Shown here: positions 16,226-26,500 of the stretch, piece after piece | Numbering within the stretch: position 1 is the stretch's first letter | How the letters are laid out: the number at the start of each line of letters is the position of its first letter | Assembly (NCBI GenBank): GCA_016293805.1 | Contig: JAEDDI010000005.1 | Coordinates: 1-55,590, forward strand | From: Bacillota bacterium | GTDB taxonomy: Bacteria; Bacillota; Clostridia; Peptostreptococcales; Anaerovoracaceae | DNA: 55,590 bases | Direction: 5' to 3' | Program-made: the position numbers and the translations under genes | The notes under the pieces: model-generated | What the model was told of the DNA's origin: nothing | What the model saw: the letters and a program-made list of their open reading frames with translations, nothing else | Database searches by the model: none

Positions 16226-17263
16226 TCAGAAAATTCCGAGCATATGCTGCATAACCAGACTGACAGCCGAGATGCATATCCAGCATGTGAATCCGAGAAG
16301 TATCGGTTTTCCGCCTGTTTTCACAAGCTTTACTATATCAGTATTAAGTCCTATCGCGCTCATCGCCATGACAATAAAGAACTTGCTTACCTCCTTAAGA
16401 AAGGCAAAGAGAGCATCAGCACCTTCCAGAGCTGAACCGGTAAGGACTGTCTGCGCTATTGTTGTTAGTACAGATGCCAGTGCAAAGTAAAGAATGAACA
16501 TCGGAAAAGCTCGTTTGAGACTGAATCCTTCCGAGTCACTTTTCTTTTTCTTCGCCTCAATTATTCCAAGCACAAAAGTTATCGGTATAATTGCCAGGGT
16601 TCTTGTCAGTTTTACAATTGTTGCATATTCAAGAACAGCACCTCCGGTATTATGAATCGTATCCCATGTCGATGCAGCAGCTGTAACTGACGAAGTGTCA
16701 TTGACAGCAGTTCCTGCAAACAGACCAAACCCTGCATCTGAAAGACCCATAATTCCGCCAAGTGTCGGGAATATAACAGCAGCTATAACATTGAACAGGA
16801 ATATTACCGATATCGACTGGGCTATCTCCTCATCGTCCGCACCGATTACAGGGGCTGCAGCCGCAACTGCGCTGCCTCCGCAGATTGACGATCCCACACC
16901 TATAAGGATTGCCGAATTTCTGTCAATTTTAAGTGCTCTGAACATCAGATACGATACAATCAGAGATGTGGCTATTGTAGAGACAATAATCGGAAGCGAT
17001 TGAGCTCCGACCTTCCCTATTGTGGCAAGATTAAGTCCGAATCCCAGAAGTATTACAGCATACTGAAGTATTTTCTTCGATGTGAACGCGATACCTGCCC
17101 TGAACGGTTCGTCATCTTTAATAAACCTGGTCACAACCATTCCTGCAAGGATTGCGATTACCGGTGCTCCGACAATCGAAAGTGAAGGAACAAGCTTCAC
17201 AAGAGCCCATGAAGGAATCGCTATAGCAAGGCAAATCCCTGTTCCTTTTATTTTACTTTTCAA
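16226..17263 (-). CDS. YeiH/UPF0324 family putative sulfate exporter
   Basis: A 345-residue integral membrane protein with about ten helices and the family signatures LGFGLNL, ILIGVGSSICGGSAVAA and GTAVNDTSSVTAA. The UPF0324 family is listed as putative sulfate exporters; transport has rarely been tested. The start is TTG at 17263, six bases after GAGGAGG and overlapping the end of the DUF2007 gene by 11 bases. Upstream TTG codons lack a ribosome site. Confidence 0.85.
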   Translation of the reverse strand: MKSKIKGTGICLAIAIPSWALVKLVPSLSIVGAPVIAILAGMVVTRFIKDDEPFRAGIAFTSKKILQYAVILLGFGLNLATIGKVGAQSLPIIVSTIATSLIVSYLMFRALKIDRNSAILIGVGSSICGGSAVAAAAPVIGADDEEIAQSISVIFLFNVIAAVIFPTLGGIMGLSDAGFGLFAGTAVNDTSSVTAAASTWDTIHNTGGAVLEYATIVKLTRTLAIIPITFVLGIIEAKKKKSDSEGFSLKRAFPMFILYFALASVLTTIAQTVLTGSALEGADALFAFLKEVSKFFIVMAMSAIGLNTDIVKLVKTGGKPILLGFTCWICISAVSLVMQHMLGIF

Positions 17264-17531
17264 AATCAGCCTCCTCGCAGTCGTCAAGATCAACCGGCAC
17301 AATTATATTCCTCGCGTCTTCGAGTTTTTCTGCAGGCACATATAAATCGATAGCATATGAAGTATTGCTTCCCAGCGCGATTTCTATAAAATTGCTGGCA
17401 CCTTCATATTTTTTCACACATGGAATCCCTTCGCTTCTCAGCTTTGATTCTAGCAGATCTGCCTGAAAACTTGATTCTGTATGACAGAGAAACACTCCGT
17501 TTCTCCATTCTTTTGTTGTATCTCCAAACAT
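17253..17531 (-). CDS. DUF2007-type small protein
   Basis: A 92-residue protein with a two-stranded ferredoxin-like pattern typical of DUF2007 (putative signal transducing protein): SSFQADLLESKLRSEGIPC followed by YAIDLYVPAEKLEDARNII. The N-terminus contains VFLCHTES, the strand leading into the first helix. It is upstream of and overlaps the YeiH exporter, which may suggest a sensor or regulatory partner, though no function is known. Confidence 0.75.
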   Translation of the reverse strand: MFGDTTKEWRNGVFLCHTESSFQADLLESKLRSEGIPCVKKYEGASNFIEIALGSNTSYAIDLYVPAEKLEDARNIIVPVDLDDCEEADFEK

Positions 17532-17542
17532 ACTGACCTCTC

Positions 17543-17569
17543 AAAACGAGTGCCACAGATGTGGCACTC
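17543..17569 (-). terminator. Terminator of thrS
   Basis: GAGTGCCAC/GTGGCACTC with a four-base loop is followed on the minus strand by GTTTTG. It lies between the thrS stop and the DUF2007 start. Confidence 0.8.
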
Positions 17570-17583
17570 TCATAATACTTTAT

Positions 17584-19329
17584 CTAAACAGCTTTTTCTT
17601 CTATTTCTCTGCAAAGCTTTGCTATAAATTCATCAGCAGCCATTACGCCAAGATCTCCCGCCTTGATCGATCTTACAGAAAGAGTTCCCGATTCAGCTTC
17701 TCTTTCACCTATTGTGCAGATATATGAATCTCTCTGATTTCTTGCTTCTCTGATCTTGTATCCTATTTTCTCGTTTCTGGCATCGAGTTCAACACGAAGA
17801 CCGGCCTCTTCGCATTTTGCTTTTATTTCTTCAGCAAACGGAATGAATTTTTCTGTTACTGTCAGCAGCTTAACCTGAACCGGTGCAAGCCAAAGAGGAA
17901 ACTTTCCTGCAAAATGTTCTGTAAGTATACCGATGAATCTTTCAATCGATCCGAATATTACTCTGTGAATCATTACAGGCCTGTGCTTTTCCCCATCTGA
18001 ACCCACGTATGAGATATCAAATCTCTGAGGCATCTGCATGTCAAGCTGAATTGTTCCGCACTGCCATGTTCTTCCGAGTGAATCCTCAAGATGGAAATCA
18101 AGTTTAGGACCGTAGAACGCTCCGTCCCCCTCGTTTATCACATAAGAAACACCTATTGTTTCCATAGCTTCTCTAAGCGCCGATTCAGCGGCTTCCCACT
18201 CTTCATCCGAACCCATTGAATCTTCAGGTCTTGTCGAAAGTTCGATATGGTAATTGAATCCGAACATGCTGTAAACATCATCAATAAACCTTACAACTCC
18301 GATAACTTCATCCTTAATCTGCTCAGGAAGCATGAATATATGAGCATCATCCTGTGTGAATGTTCTTACTCTCATCAGTCCGTGAAGCGCACCCGAAAGC
18401 TCATGTCTGTGAACCTGTCCAAGTTCTCCCATTCTGATAGGGAAGTCCCTGTACGACCACATTTTTCTCTTGTACGCAAGCAGCGATCCCGGACAGTTCA
18501 TAGGCTTGATTGCATAATCCTCACCGTCGATCTTTGTAAAGTACATGTTGTCCTTGTAGTGATCCCAGTGACCCGAAGTTCTCCATAAATGCTCGTTCAT
18601 TATAAGAGGTGTCTTAATCTCCTCATATCCTCTTTTTGCATGCTCGCTCTTCCAGAACGCTTCGAGTTCATTGCGGATAATCATGCCCTTAGGCATGAAG
18701 AACGGAAATCCCGGACCTTCCTCATAGATTGCGAACAGATCCATTTCCTTTCCTATCTTTCGGTGATCTCTCTTCTTCGCCTCTTCAAGTCTTGCAACAT
18801 ATTCATCAAGTTCAGCCTGAGTCGGAAATGCAGTTGCATAAAGACGCTGAAGCATAGGTCTGTTAGAGTCTCCTCTCCAGTATGCCCCTGCCACGCTCAT
18901 AATCTTGAATGCTTTGATCTTTCCTGTTGACTCCATGTGAGGGCCTGCACAAAGATCGGTAAAATCACCCTGTCTGTAAAATGAAATCACTTCATCCTCA
19001 GGAAGATCTCTGATAAGTTCAACCTTGTACGGCTCGTTTTTCTCCTCCATGAACTTTAATGCCTCGTCCCTTGGAAGCTCAAATCTTTCAAGCGGATAGT
19101 TCGCCTGAACTATTTTTTTCATTTCCTTCTGTATTTTAAGAAAATCCTCTTCAGTGAACCTGTGTTCCGAATCGAAGTCATAATAGAATCCGTTTTCAAT
19201 AGAAGGTCCTATTGCAAGCTTTGTGTCAGGCCATAAATGCTTTACAGCCTGCGCCATTATATGTGATGCAGTGTGCCTGTAGCTGCTTCTTACCTGCTCA
19301 TCCTCAAAATTGATTTTTTCTTTAGCCAT
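17584..19329 (-). CDS. thrS: Threonyl-tRNA synthetase, form lacking the N-terminal TGS domain
   Basis: ThrRS attaches threonine to tRNA-Thr and edits Ser-tRNA. The 581 residues begin directly at the editing domain (HTASH near residue 20 and DLCAGPH later), followed by the class II core with MRVRTFTQDDAHIF, the zinc-binding NCPG cysteine region and the C-terminal anticodon-binding domain. The usual TGS domain of about 60 residues is absent, and upstream sequence ends in a ribosome site and the previous gene, so this is not a misplaced start. No T-box leader is present; only 18 bases separate it from the LCP gene. Confidence 0.95.
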   Translation of the reverse strand: MAKEKINFEDEQVRSSYRHTASHIMAQAVKHLWPDTKLAIGPSIENGFYYDFDSEHRFTEEDFLKIQKEMKKIVQANYPLERFELPRDEALKFMEEKNEPYKVELIRDLPEDEVISFYRQGDFTDLCAGPHMESTGKIKAFKIMSVAGAYWRGDSNRPMLQRLYATAFPTQAELDEYVARLEEAKKRDHRKIGKEMDLFAIYEEGPGFPFFMPKGMIIRNELEAFWKSEHAKRGYEEIKTPLIMNEHLWRTSGHWDHYKDNMYFTKIDGEDYAIKPMNCPGSLLAYKRKMWSYRDFPIRMGELGQVHRHELSGALHGLMRVRTFTQDDAHIFMLPEQIKDEVIGVVRFIDDVYSMFGFNYHIELSTRPEDSMGSDEEWEAAESALREAMETIGVSYVINEGDGAFYGPKLDFHLEDSLGRTWQCGTIQLDMQMPQRFDISYVGSDGEKHRPVMIHRVIFGSIERFIGILTEHFAGKFPLWLAPVQVKLLTVTEKFIPFAEEIKAKCEEAGLRVELDARNEKIGYKIREARNQRDSYICTIGEREAESGTLSVRSIKAGDLGVMAADEFIAKLCREIEEKAV

Positions 19330-19347
19330 TTTTTCTTCTCCTTAATT

Positions 19348-20835
19348 TTATTCAAAATCCCATGTCCATTCTCCGTCAGCCTGTTTCGCTCCCTGTTCGA
19401 CACCGTCAATACGTCTTACCGCCTTCTTAACCTCAACCGGATCAGGATATACAACCGAGCATGCAGCACCTACGCTGTAGCAGTAATCCATTCCTGTACC
19501 TCCGGTTATGGACTGCGTCTTGATAGTCCATCCCGCCATATCATCAATCTGCATTTTAACAAGAGCCTGAATCTCGCTTTTGCTAATGCTTGTCTGCATC
19601 TCATTCTCCACAGCATCCAGAAGCTGGCTGTATCTTGTGAGCAGTGTCTCACTTGACAGTATCTTGTCAAGCATAGCCTTGAGTACTATCTGCTGATTTT
19701 TGTTTCTCTGAAAATCACCGTCCTGGAAGGAATATCTTTCTCTCGCAAATGCCAGCGCGGAAGCTCCGTCCAGCTGATTCTCACCCTTGACAAAGGAATA
19801 CCCTTCGTTCTGCCTTCCGTGTGTGGTAAACTCATAGTCGGAATTCACAGTGATACCTCCTATGGCATCCACAACATCCACCACTGTCGAAAAATTAACC
19901 CTTATATAGTAATTGAGTTCCACCTGGAGCATATCCTCAATGGTCATCATCGATTCATCCACTCCATAAGCTCCTGCATGCGTCAGCTTGTCCATCTGCT
20001 GATATGTATGAAGCATCACATATGAATCTCTTGGAATTGATGTCAGCAGAATCGTATGGGTAACAGGATTAACCGTCATTACCATATTTACATCCGAAAG
20101 GGATATCTCATTTATATCGCCGAAGATATCAATTCCCGAAATGAACACGCTGAAAGGCGTCTTGGTTATGGCCTCTACAGATTTTGAAGCCGCCTCCACT
20201 TCCTTCTCAACCGTGAGCTTGTATATTATCCTTGTCCCGTCTTCGAAACCGTCAATATTCTCACATATCATAGAATAATATGTGCTGCTTACAAGAATAA
20301 CATCACATTTTTCTTTAAGAAGATTTCTTCCCACATCGAAAATATTGTCTTCTCTCCTGTAATTGACATCCGTTATTTCTCCAAGCCTCACAGCCGCCTC
20401 TGCATATGTGGCCGACTCAGTCCTGAGAATACCTACCGTGTCTCCTGCTATATCCTCGTATGTTCCTCTCATGTCATCATCTTTTCTGACAATCAGATAA
20501 TACTCTTCAGTCTCCCTGCCGATTGTACTTATCTTTGCAAAAAGATCCTGCGTGCTGTAGATATAGTACATTCCCACACCGTAAACAGCAATCAGAAGCA
20601 GCGATATGATTACAGCCGCTGTTCGCCGTCTGGATTTCGGTTTTCTAATAAACAGAAAAGCATCTACCAGAAACGATCCTGCAAGTATAACTGCAATCAG
20701 AGGTATAAGATATTTGACAGGAAGCATATTAAGCCAGATAAGCATCCCTGAAAAAGCGATCATCGCCAGCGTATATACTACTGCAAGAACTACGCATGCG
20801 GGCTTTCTGCCCCTGTTACTCTTAACTTCTCTCAA
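19348..20835 (-). CDS. LCP family glycopolymer ligase, Cps2A-like architecture
   Basis: LytR-CpsA-Psr proteins attach wall teichoic acid or capsule-type polymers to peptidoglycan. The 495 residues show three membrane helices (about 13-92), an accessory domain (about 100-230) and the LCP domain with SIPRDSYV, THAGAYG, the NFSTVVDVVDAIGG segment and AFARERY with its catalytic arginines. Three helices plus an accessory domain recall pneumococcal Cps2A. The start is TTG, with AGGAG just upstream. It follows another LCP gene by 17 bases. Confidence 0.88.
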   Translation of the reverse strand: MREVKSNRGRKPACVVLAVVYTLAMIAFSGMLIWLNMLPVKYLIPLIAVILAGSFLVDAFLFIRKPKSRRRTAAVIISLLLIAVYGVGMYYIYSTQDLFAKISTIGRETEEYYLIVRKDDDMRGTYEDIAGDTVGILRTESATYAEAAVRLGEITDVNYRREDNIFDVGRNLLKEKCDVILVSSTYYSMICENIDGFEDGTRIIYKLTVEKEVEAASKSVEAITKTPFSVFISGIDIFGDINEISLSDVNMVMTVNPVTHTILLTSIPRDSYVMLHTYQQMDKLTHAGAYGVDESMMTIEDMLQVELNYYIRVNFSTVVDVVDAIGGITVNSDYEFTTHGRQNEGYSFVKGENQLDGASALAFARERYSFQDGDFQRNKNQQIVLKAMLDKILSSETLLTRYSQLLDAVENEMQTSISKSEIQALVKMQIDDMAGWTIKTQSITGGTGMDYCYSVGAACSVVYPDPVEVKKAVRRIDGVEQGAKQADGEWTWDFE

Positions 20836-20852
20836 ATTGTTCTCTCCTGACT

Positions 20853-21896
20853 TTAATTACCATAATATCCGGTTGTATATGATATGTTGCCGCTTATAGT
20901 CTTCACACTGTCCGGAGCTTTGTATCCTTCCTCACCGAACATTTCTCTGTGAAGTCTCTCAACATTGCTCTCAAGCGTTACAGGAGCCGCATACCATACT
21001 CCCGAATACGGACTTACATATCCTTCCTTGTCGTACGGCCATCCGGTACTTCCCTTGATATCCATCCTTGGCAGTCTGAGCATCAGAGGAAGTATATCCT
21101 TAGTCGTCATATTTGTGCTGACCTCAGGCATTACGTCGTCCATCAGCGCATTAAGTTCAGATATACTCATCGTCTTCGCCTGCTCAAACACAGCAGTAAG
21201 AACCGTACGCATTCTCTCAGTACGCTTGTAGTCGCCGCCTTCAGTGTGTCTGATTCTAGAATATGTCACCGCCTGAACCCCGTCAAGGTGCTGAATTCCC
21301 GCCTTTTCAATAGGTTCGTAACTGCAGCCGAGATATTTTGCCGTGCCCGGAAGATAATAGTTCATCTGTGAAATCTCATCCTCTGCAATATCCACATCTA
21401 TACCTCCCACATCGTCCACAACCTTCTGGACCGTCCTGAAGTTCAGTGCTGCAAATTCAGTTATATTAAGATCAAGATTTCTGTTAAGTGTATTAATGGT
21501 TCGCTCAGGTCCGCCGTATGCGAACGCATGTGTCACCTTGTCAAGGCCCACCTCCTCGATGTCGAGGAATGAATCTCTGTAAACAGAAATCAGATTAAGT
21601 TCGTTTGTCTTTTTATTCAGACTCACAATTATAATAGAGTCTGTTCTTGAGCCCTCATATCTGCTCATATCCCTTGTATCAACGCCAAGAATAACTATGT
21701 TCCTGTAATTGTCAAGACTGTCTCCCGCAGCGAGTGACGACGTGTCGATGTCCACATGGGAAAGCTTGTCAATCTTGCTCTTCATATAGAGTATGCCGCC
21801 TCCCCCGATGACCGCCGCAACAAGAACAATTGCCATCAGAAAACTTGCAAATCTCTTAGCTGCTGATTTTCTTTTTTTTCTTCTATGTCGTGCCAT
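20853..21896 (-). CDS. LCP (LytR-CpsA-Psr) family ligase
   Basis: The 347-residue protein has a basic N-terminus (ARHRRKKRKSAAKR), one membrane helix (about 14-34) and an extracytoplasmic LCP domain with ILGVDTRD, the ISVYRDSF arginine motif, THAFAYGGPERT, AALNFRTVQKVVDDVGGI and the YSRIRHTEGGDYKRTERM segment. It starts the LCP-LCP-thrS transcription unit and probably shares substrates with the second LCP. Confidence 0.92.
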   Translation of the reverse strand: MARHRRKKRKSAAKRFASFLMAIVLVAAVIGGGGILYMKSKIDKLSHVDIDTSSLAAGDSLDNYRNIVILGVDTRDMSRYEGSRTDSIIIVSLNKKTNELNLISVYRDSFLDIEEVGLDKVTHAFAYGGPERTINTLNRNLDLNITEFAALNFRTVQKVVDDVGGIDVDIAEDEISQMNYYLPGTAKYLGCSYEPIEKAGIQHLDGVQAVTYSRIRHTEGGDYKRTERMRTVLTAVFEQAKTMSISELNALMDDVMPEVSTNMTTKDILPLMLRLPRMDIKGSTGWPYDKEGYVSPYSGVWYAAPVTLESNVERLHREMFGEEGYKAPDSVKTISGNISYTTGYYGN

Positions 21897-21931
21897 TTAT
21901 AATTTCACCCCCAACAGTCACAGACATTATA

Positions 21932-21960
21932 ATTCTATACCAAAAACGGTAGATTTTCAA
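21932..21960 (-). promoter_or_regulatory. Promoter of the LCP-LCP-thrS unit
   Basis: On the minus strand TTGAAA and TAGAAT are spaced by 17 bases, about 36 bases before the LCP start codon. An overlapping TATAAT six bases downstream is an alternative -10. Confidence 0.6.
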
Positions 21961-22086
21961 TGATTTTCTTGTTGTCCTTGAAACGCACGAAAATACATAC
22001 ATTATACAGAATACTGACTTCATTATGCTTAAAATCACACAATCTTGCGGTTACATTTTCAGAATATTTATATTTATTTAATTCGA

Positions 22087-22116
22087 TTGACACACCTAAA
22101 TTACAGATGATATATT
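22087..22116 (+). promoter_or_regulatory. Promoter of gdhA
   Basis: A consensus TTGACA and TATATT are separated by 18 bases, giving a leader of about 60 bases before gdhA. The rest of the 21961-22086 region is AT-rich with no other clear element. Confidence 0.7.
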
Positions 22117-22181
22117 GAAGTCAGTTGGTTGGTTTAATATAATTTGTTTTCACTAATTCATATAAATCAAGGAGAATCAAA

Positions 22182-23552
22182 ATGGCAAACAAATATGCAG
22201 AAAAAGTAATCGAACTTTGCAAGAAAAACAACCCTGGAGAAACAGAATTTCACCAGACTGTCGAAGAAGTTTTGACTTCACTCGGCCCTGTTCTTGATAA
22301 GCATCCTGAATACGAAAAGGCTGCTTTGCTCGAAAGACTTGTAGAACCTGAAAGAGGAATCACTTTCAGAGTTGTATGGGTTGATGACAACGGCGAAGTA
22401 CAGGTTAACAAAGGTTACAGATATCATTTCAACAGTGCAATCGGCCCTTACAAAGGCGGACTCAGATTTGCACCTAATGTATATCCCGGAATCATAAAAT
22501 TCCTGGGTTTTGAACAGATTTTCAAAAATTCCCTTACAGGACTTCCGATCGGAGGAGGCAAAGGCGGTTCTGATTTCGACCCTAACGGAAAGTCAGATGC
22601 GGAAATCATGAGATTCTGCCAGGCATTTATGACAGAATTATACAGACACATCGGTCCTGACACTGACGTTCCTGCAGGCGACCTTGGTGTAGGCGCAAGA
22701 GAAATCGGATACCTTTACGGACAGTACAAGAGAATCGTAAACAAGTTTGAAGGCGTGCTTACAGGCAAGACTATTCCGTCAGGCGGTCTTCTTGGAAGAA
22801 CTGAAGCAACAGGCTTCGGTATCGTATGGTATGCTGAAGAAATGCTCAAGGCAAACGGCGAAGACATCAAGGGCAAGGTTGTCGGCATCTCAGGATTCGG
22901 CAATGTATCATGGGGCGTTGCATGGAAGCTTCAGCAGCTTGGAGCCAAGCTTGTTACAATTTCAGGTCCGGACGGATACATCTATGACCCTGAAGGAATC
23001 AGCACAGACGAAAAGATTGCATGTCTTCTTGAGCTTAGAGGATCAGGCAAAAACATCTGCGCACCATATGCAGAGAAATTCCCTGAAGCAACATTCTTCC
23101 CTGGCAAGAAGCCATGGGGCGTAACTCAGGATACAGGCTGCAAGGTTGACCTGTTCATTCCTTCAGCAATGCAGAACGACGTTCACATGGAACACGCTAA
23201 GCAGATTGTGGAAGGCGGCTGCAGATTCTACTGTGAAGGCGCTAACATGCCTACAACAAACGATGCTCTTGCATACCTTATGGAGAACATGACAGCTGTA
23301 GGCCCTTCAAAGGCTGCAAACGCAGGCGGAGTTGCTTGCTCATGCATCGAAATGGGACAGAACGCAAGTCATGCTGTATACCAGCATGAGGATGTTTACG
23401 AACAGCTTCACCAGATCATGAAGAATATCTACAATGCATGTGCAAAAGCAGGTGAGGAATACTACGGAAGCAAAAATGCTCTTGTTCAGGGTGCCAACAT
23501 TGCCGGTTTCGAAAGAGTTGCAGAAGCAATGATGTCACAGGGTTTAGTATAA
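22182..23552 (+). CDS. gdhA: Glutamate dehydrogenase, hexameric, NAD-type signature
   Basis: GDH interconverts glutamate with 2-oxoglutarate and ammonia. The 456 residues are full length for the small hexameric class, with substrate lysines in PYKGGLR (Lys91), FEQIFKNSL (Lys115) and GGGKGG (catalytic Lys127), and the catalytic Asp in PAGDLGVG. The nucleotide site reads SGFGNVSWG followed by SGPDGYIYD, like the NAD-dependent clostridial enzyme rather than the SDS-type NADP enzymes. I infer a catabolic, NADH-yielding role. It is monocistronic, with a strong promoter and terminator, and has codon use typical of a highly expressed gene. Confidence 0.95.
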   Translation: MANKYAEKVIELCKKNNPGETEFHQTVEEVLTSLGPVLDKHPEYEKAALLERLVEPERGITFRVVWVDDNGEVQVNKGYRYHFNSAIGPYKGGLRFAPNVYPGIIKFLGFEQIFKNSLTGLPIGGGKGGSDFDPNGKSDAEIMRFCQAFMTELYRHIGPDTDVPAGDLGVGAREIGYLYGQYKRIVNKFEGVLTGKTIPSGGLLGRTEATGFGIVWYAEEMLKANGEDIKGKVVGISGFGNVSWGVAWKLQQLGAKLVTISGPDGYIYDPEGISTDEKIACLLELRGSGKNICAPYAEKFPEATFFPGKKPWGVTQDTGCKVDLFIPSAMQNDVHMEHAKQIVEGGCRFYCEGANMPTTNDALAYLMENMTAVGPSKAANAGGVACSCIEMGQNASHAVYQHEDVYEQLHQIMKNIYNACAKAGEEYYGSKNALVQGANIAGFERVAEAMMSQGLV

Positions 23553-23568
23553 TCTTACAGATAACAGA

Positions 23569-23595
23569 GGACTCCGTTTCGGCGGAGTCCTTTTT
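23569..23595 (+). terminator. Terminator of gdhA
   Basis: GGACTCCG/CGGAGTCC with a six-base loop is followed by TTTTT. The A-rich flank on the other side lets it also serve the convergent addA gene. Confidence 0.88.
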
Positions 23596-23598
23596 CAT

Positions 23599-26500
23599 TC
23601 ACAGTTTCAGCATCCTTCCCTCCATCAGCAGATAAAGGTATCTTTCCTTCACCTTCATACCGTATGATTCTTCAACGGCCTGCTGATAAAGATCCAGCTG
23701 CCTTATATATCTTTCTGTAAGAATCTCATCTGATTTTACAGATGTGTTCTTGTAATCGACAATAACCGCTTCTCCATTCTCTGAAAAGAAACAGTCGATT
23801 ATTCCCTGAACCATCACCTCAGTTCCGTCAAGTTCAGTCATCATAGTGAAAGGCTGCTCTCTCCATATTCGCTCAGCCGATGCGGCTCGTTTTCCTATAC
23901 CGCTTTCCAGAAACGCTTTTATCCCTGTTCTGTTTACGGCATCCGCCTCATCTTCGGAAAGAATATTCTTCTGAACAAGGCATCTTATCTCCTCATCTAT
24001 ATCTTCAGCATCAAACGGAATATACTGCATCACTTTGTGTGTCACAGTCCCCTTCTCAGCCGCAGAGAGCTTTCTTTCGGTTTCATCAAAAACATCAGTC
24101 CTAAGCGGCACACTCTCGTCCATATGCCCGGACATTTCAGTTACCGAATACTTGTACTTCATGCGGGTAAGAGCTTCATACGGATATGTATATGACAGTC
24201 TGCATGCGACCTCTCCGGAAGGCATCTCTTTACTGTGAAGAATTCTGCGGATGTCCTCTTTTGATGCTTTTGCTGCTGCGGCAGCATCACTTACATCTTC
24301 AAGTGTTCTGATATGGTATGCAAGCCCCATTCCGCTGACAAAATCAAGAGGTGATGCAGCATGCCTTACAGGATAGTCTTCTTCGTTGTAATCACCTGTA
24401 CATCCCAGAATATACAGTCTGTCCATGGCCCTTGTATATTCAACGTAGAGTATACGTTTCTCCTCTTCGTAGCTTTCTTTCACAGACTGCCTTTCTATAA
24501 GGTTCTGAAGCACAGTTTTTTTGTACCAGTGTTCTGTTTCATTGACATTCAGAATGCCAAAACCCAGTCTCTTGTGGCAGGATACGTTTCTGCTCTTCTG
24601 TCTCAGATTGAATTTCTTTGCAGAACCGGCAGCTATCACAAGAGGAAACTCAAGACCTTTGCTCTTGTGAACAGTCATTATTCTTACTACATTATCATCT
24701 TCAGAACACGTTTTTACCTGTCCCACCGGAATGTTTCTCGTTTTCAGGATATCTATATATGTAATAAGTCCGTAAAGATCTCTTATTCCCTGTTCTGAAA
24801 GCCTTAGGGTTCTGTCTGCAAGGGCTCTGAGATTTGCCTGTCTCTGCATACCTCCCGGAAGCGCTCCTGCATATGTATAGTATCCTGTATCCCATATGAG
24901 ACTCCATACAAGGTCGGACAAACCTTCAGATAATGCCGCCTGCTGCCATTTTTCAAAGGTATCCCTCGCATCAAGGCATTTCTTCCTGAGTCTTTCGTCT
25001 TTGCCTGATTCGGTATAATACTCGAAGGCTTTGTAGAATTCCCCATCCCTCTTTGCAAGCCGTATATCCGTCAGATCATCGACAGAAAATCCCATAACCG
25101 GAGAAAACAATACAGCTATAAGGGGGTAATCCTGTCTGCTGTTGTCTGTAACTCTGAGCATGTTCTCAATCATTTCAATTTCAACAGTATCAAAATATCC
25201 TTCCCCGTTATCAACATATACCGGGATTCCAGCCTCTTCAAGCACAGCCTCATAAACCCCTGCGCCGGACCTGGTGCTTCTCATGAGAATGACCATATCC
25301 CTGTATTCCATCTTTCTTATGCTTTGAGACGGCACATCGTAAATCTCTGTACCCAGATTCTGCCTTATTATATCGCACGCCGAAAGTGCTTCTATCTCTT
25401 CCTTCCTGAGCTTAAGTATCTCATCATCAATTTCCGCATCTTCAGGTTCTCTGCTTATACTAACAAATATTTCAGCAGGATACTCAAGTTCACCCTCATA
25501 TGCCACACCCTTGTTAAGTCTGTTCTCCTCGCTGTAACCTTCCATTCTTCCCATGAAAACCCTGTTGACAGCATCTATTACTCCTCTTTTGCTGCGGTAG
25601 TTCTCATTGAAATCTATCCTCGTGCTGTTAACTTCATCCTCAGATGCATACCTGTGATACTTTTCCATAAATATCTCAGGTTCGGCAAGTCTGAACTTGT
25701 ATATGCTCTGCTTGACATCCCCTACCATAAACAGGTTGTCTTCCCTGCTTATATATTCAATCAGCTTTTCCTGAACATCGTTGCTGTCCTGATACTCGTC
25801 TATGAATATATATCTGAACTTTTTTCTGTACTCCTCGGAAACCTTCGGCTCTGCAGCCAGTATCCTGAGAGCATAATGCTCAATATCGCTGAAGTCCACA
25901 AGATTCTTCTCAGCCTTGAGTCTTCTGAATTCGTCCGCATATTCTCTGACAAGTTCAGAAAGAAAAACGGCCATATCATATGTGGATCGGAGATCCTCTG
26001 CCATTTCCGAAGGAGTCTGTGAAAAATACCTGCTCTTTATATCGTTTAATTCCCTTGTGCCTCTTTTCCTGATTGCCGAAAGGTCATCTTTAATTCCGGC
26101 AAGGATTTCCTTCTCGTCTTTAGTTGTCACCATCCTCGGAAACGGAATTTCGAGAAAAGCGGCAATTTCATCATATGACGCGTTCTCTGCAGGGAAGCTC
26201 TCAAGATATCCTCTGAATTTCTCTTCCAGATGAAATACTCCGCTTTCATTAAGCAGATCACTCATCTCCTCCACATATTCCCTAAATTCGGATACCACAT
26301 CACGCGAATCATCAAGAATTGCACTCATGATTCGTCCGGACATGAATTCATCATCTGTAATGGAAAGAGCCTGTGTACTCCTGTCCAGCCATTCAAACGG
26401 TTCCGGAATACTCATTATCATTCTGTAAAGATCCGTTACCATCTGTTTTGCCGCCCGTTCGTTTCTGTCGCCTGCATATCGCGAAAGAAACCTGATAAAC

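Noticed and set aside
19330..19347. A T-box leader for thrS
   Set aside because: Only 18 bases separate thrS from the upstream gene, and no T-box sequence is found.
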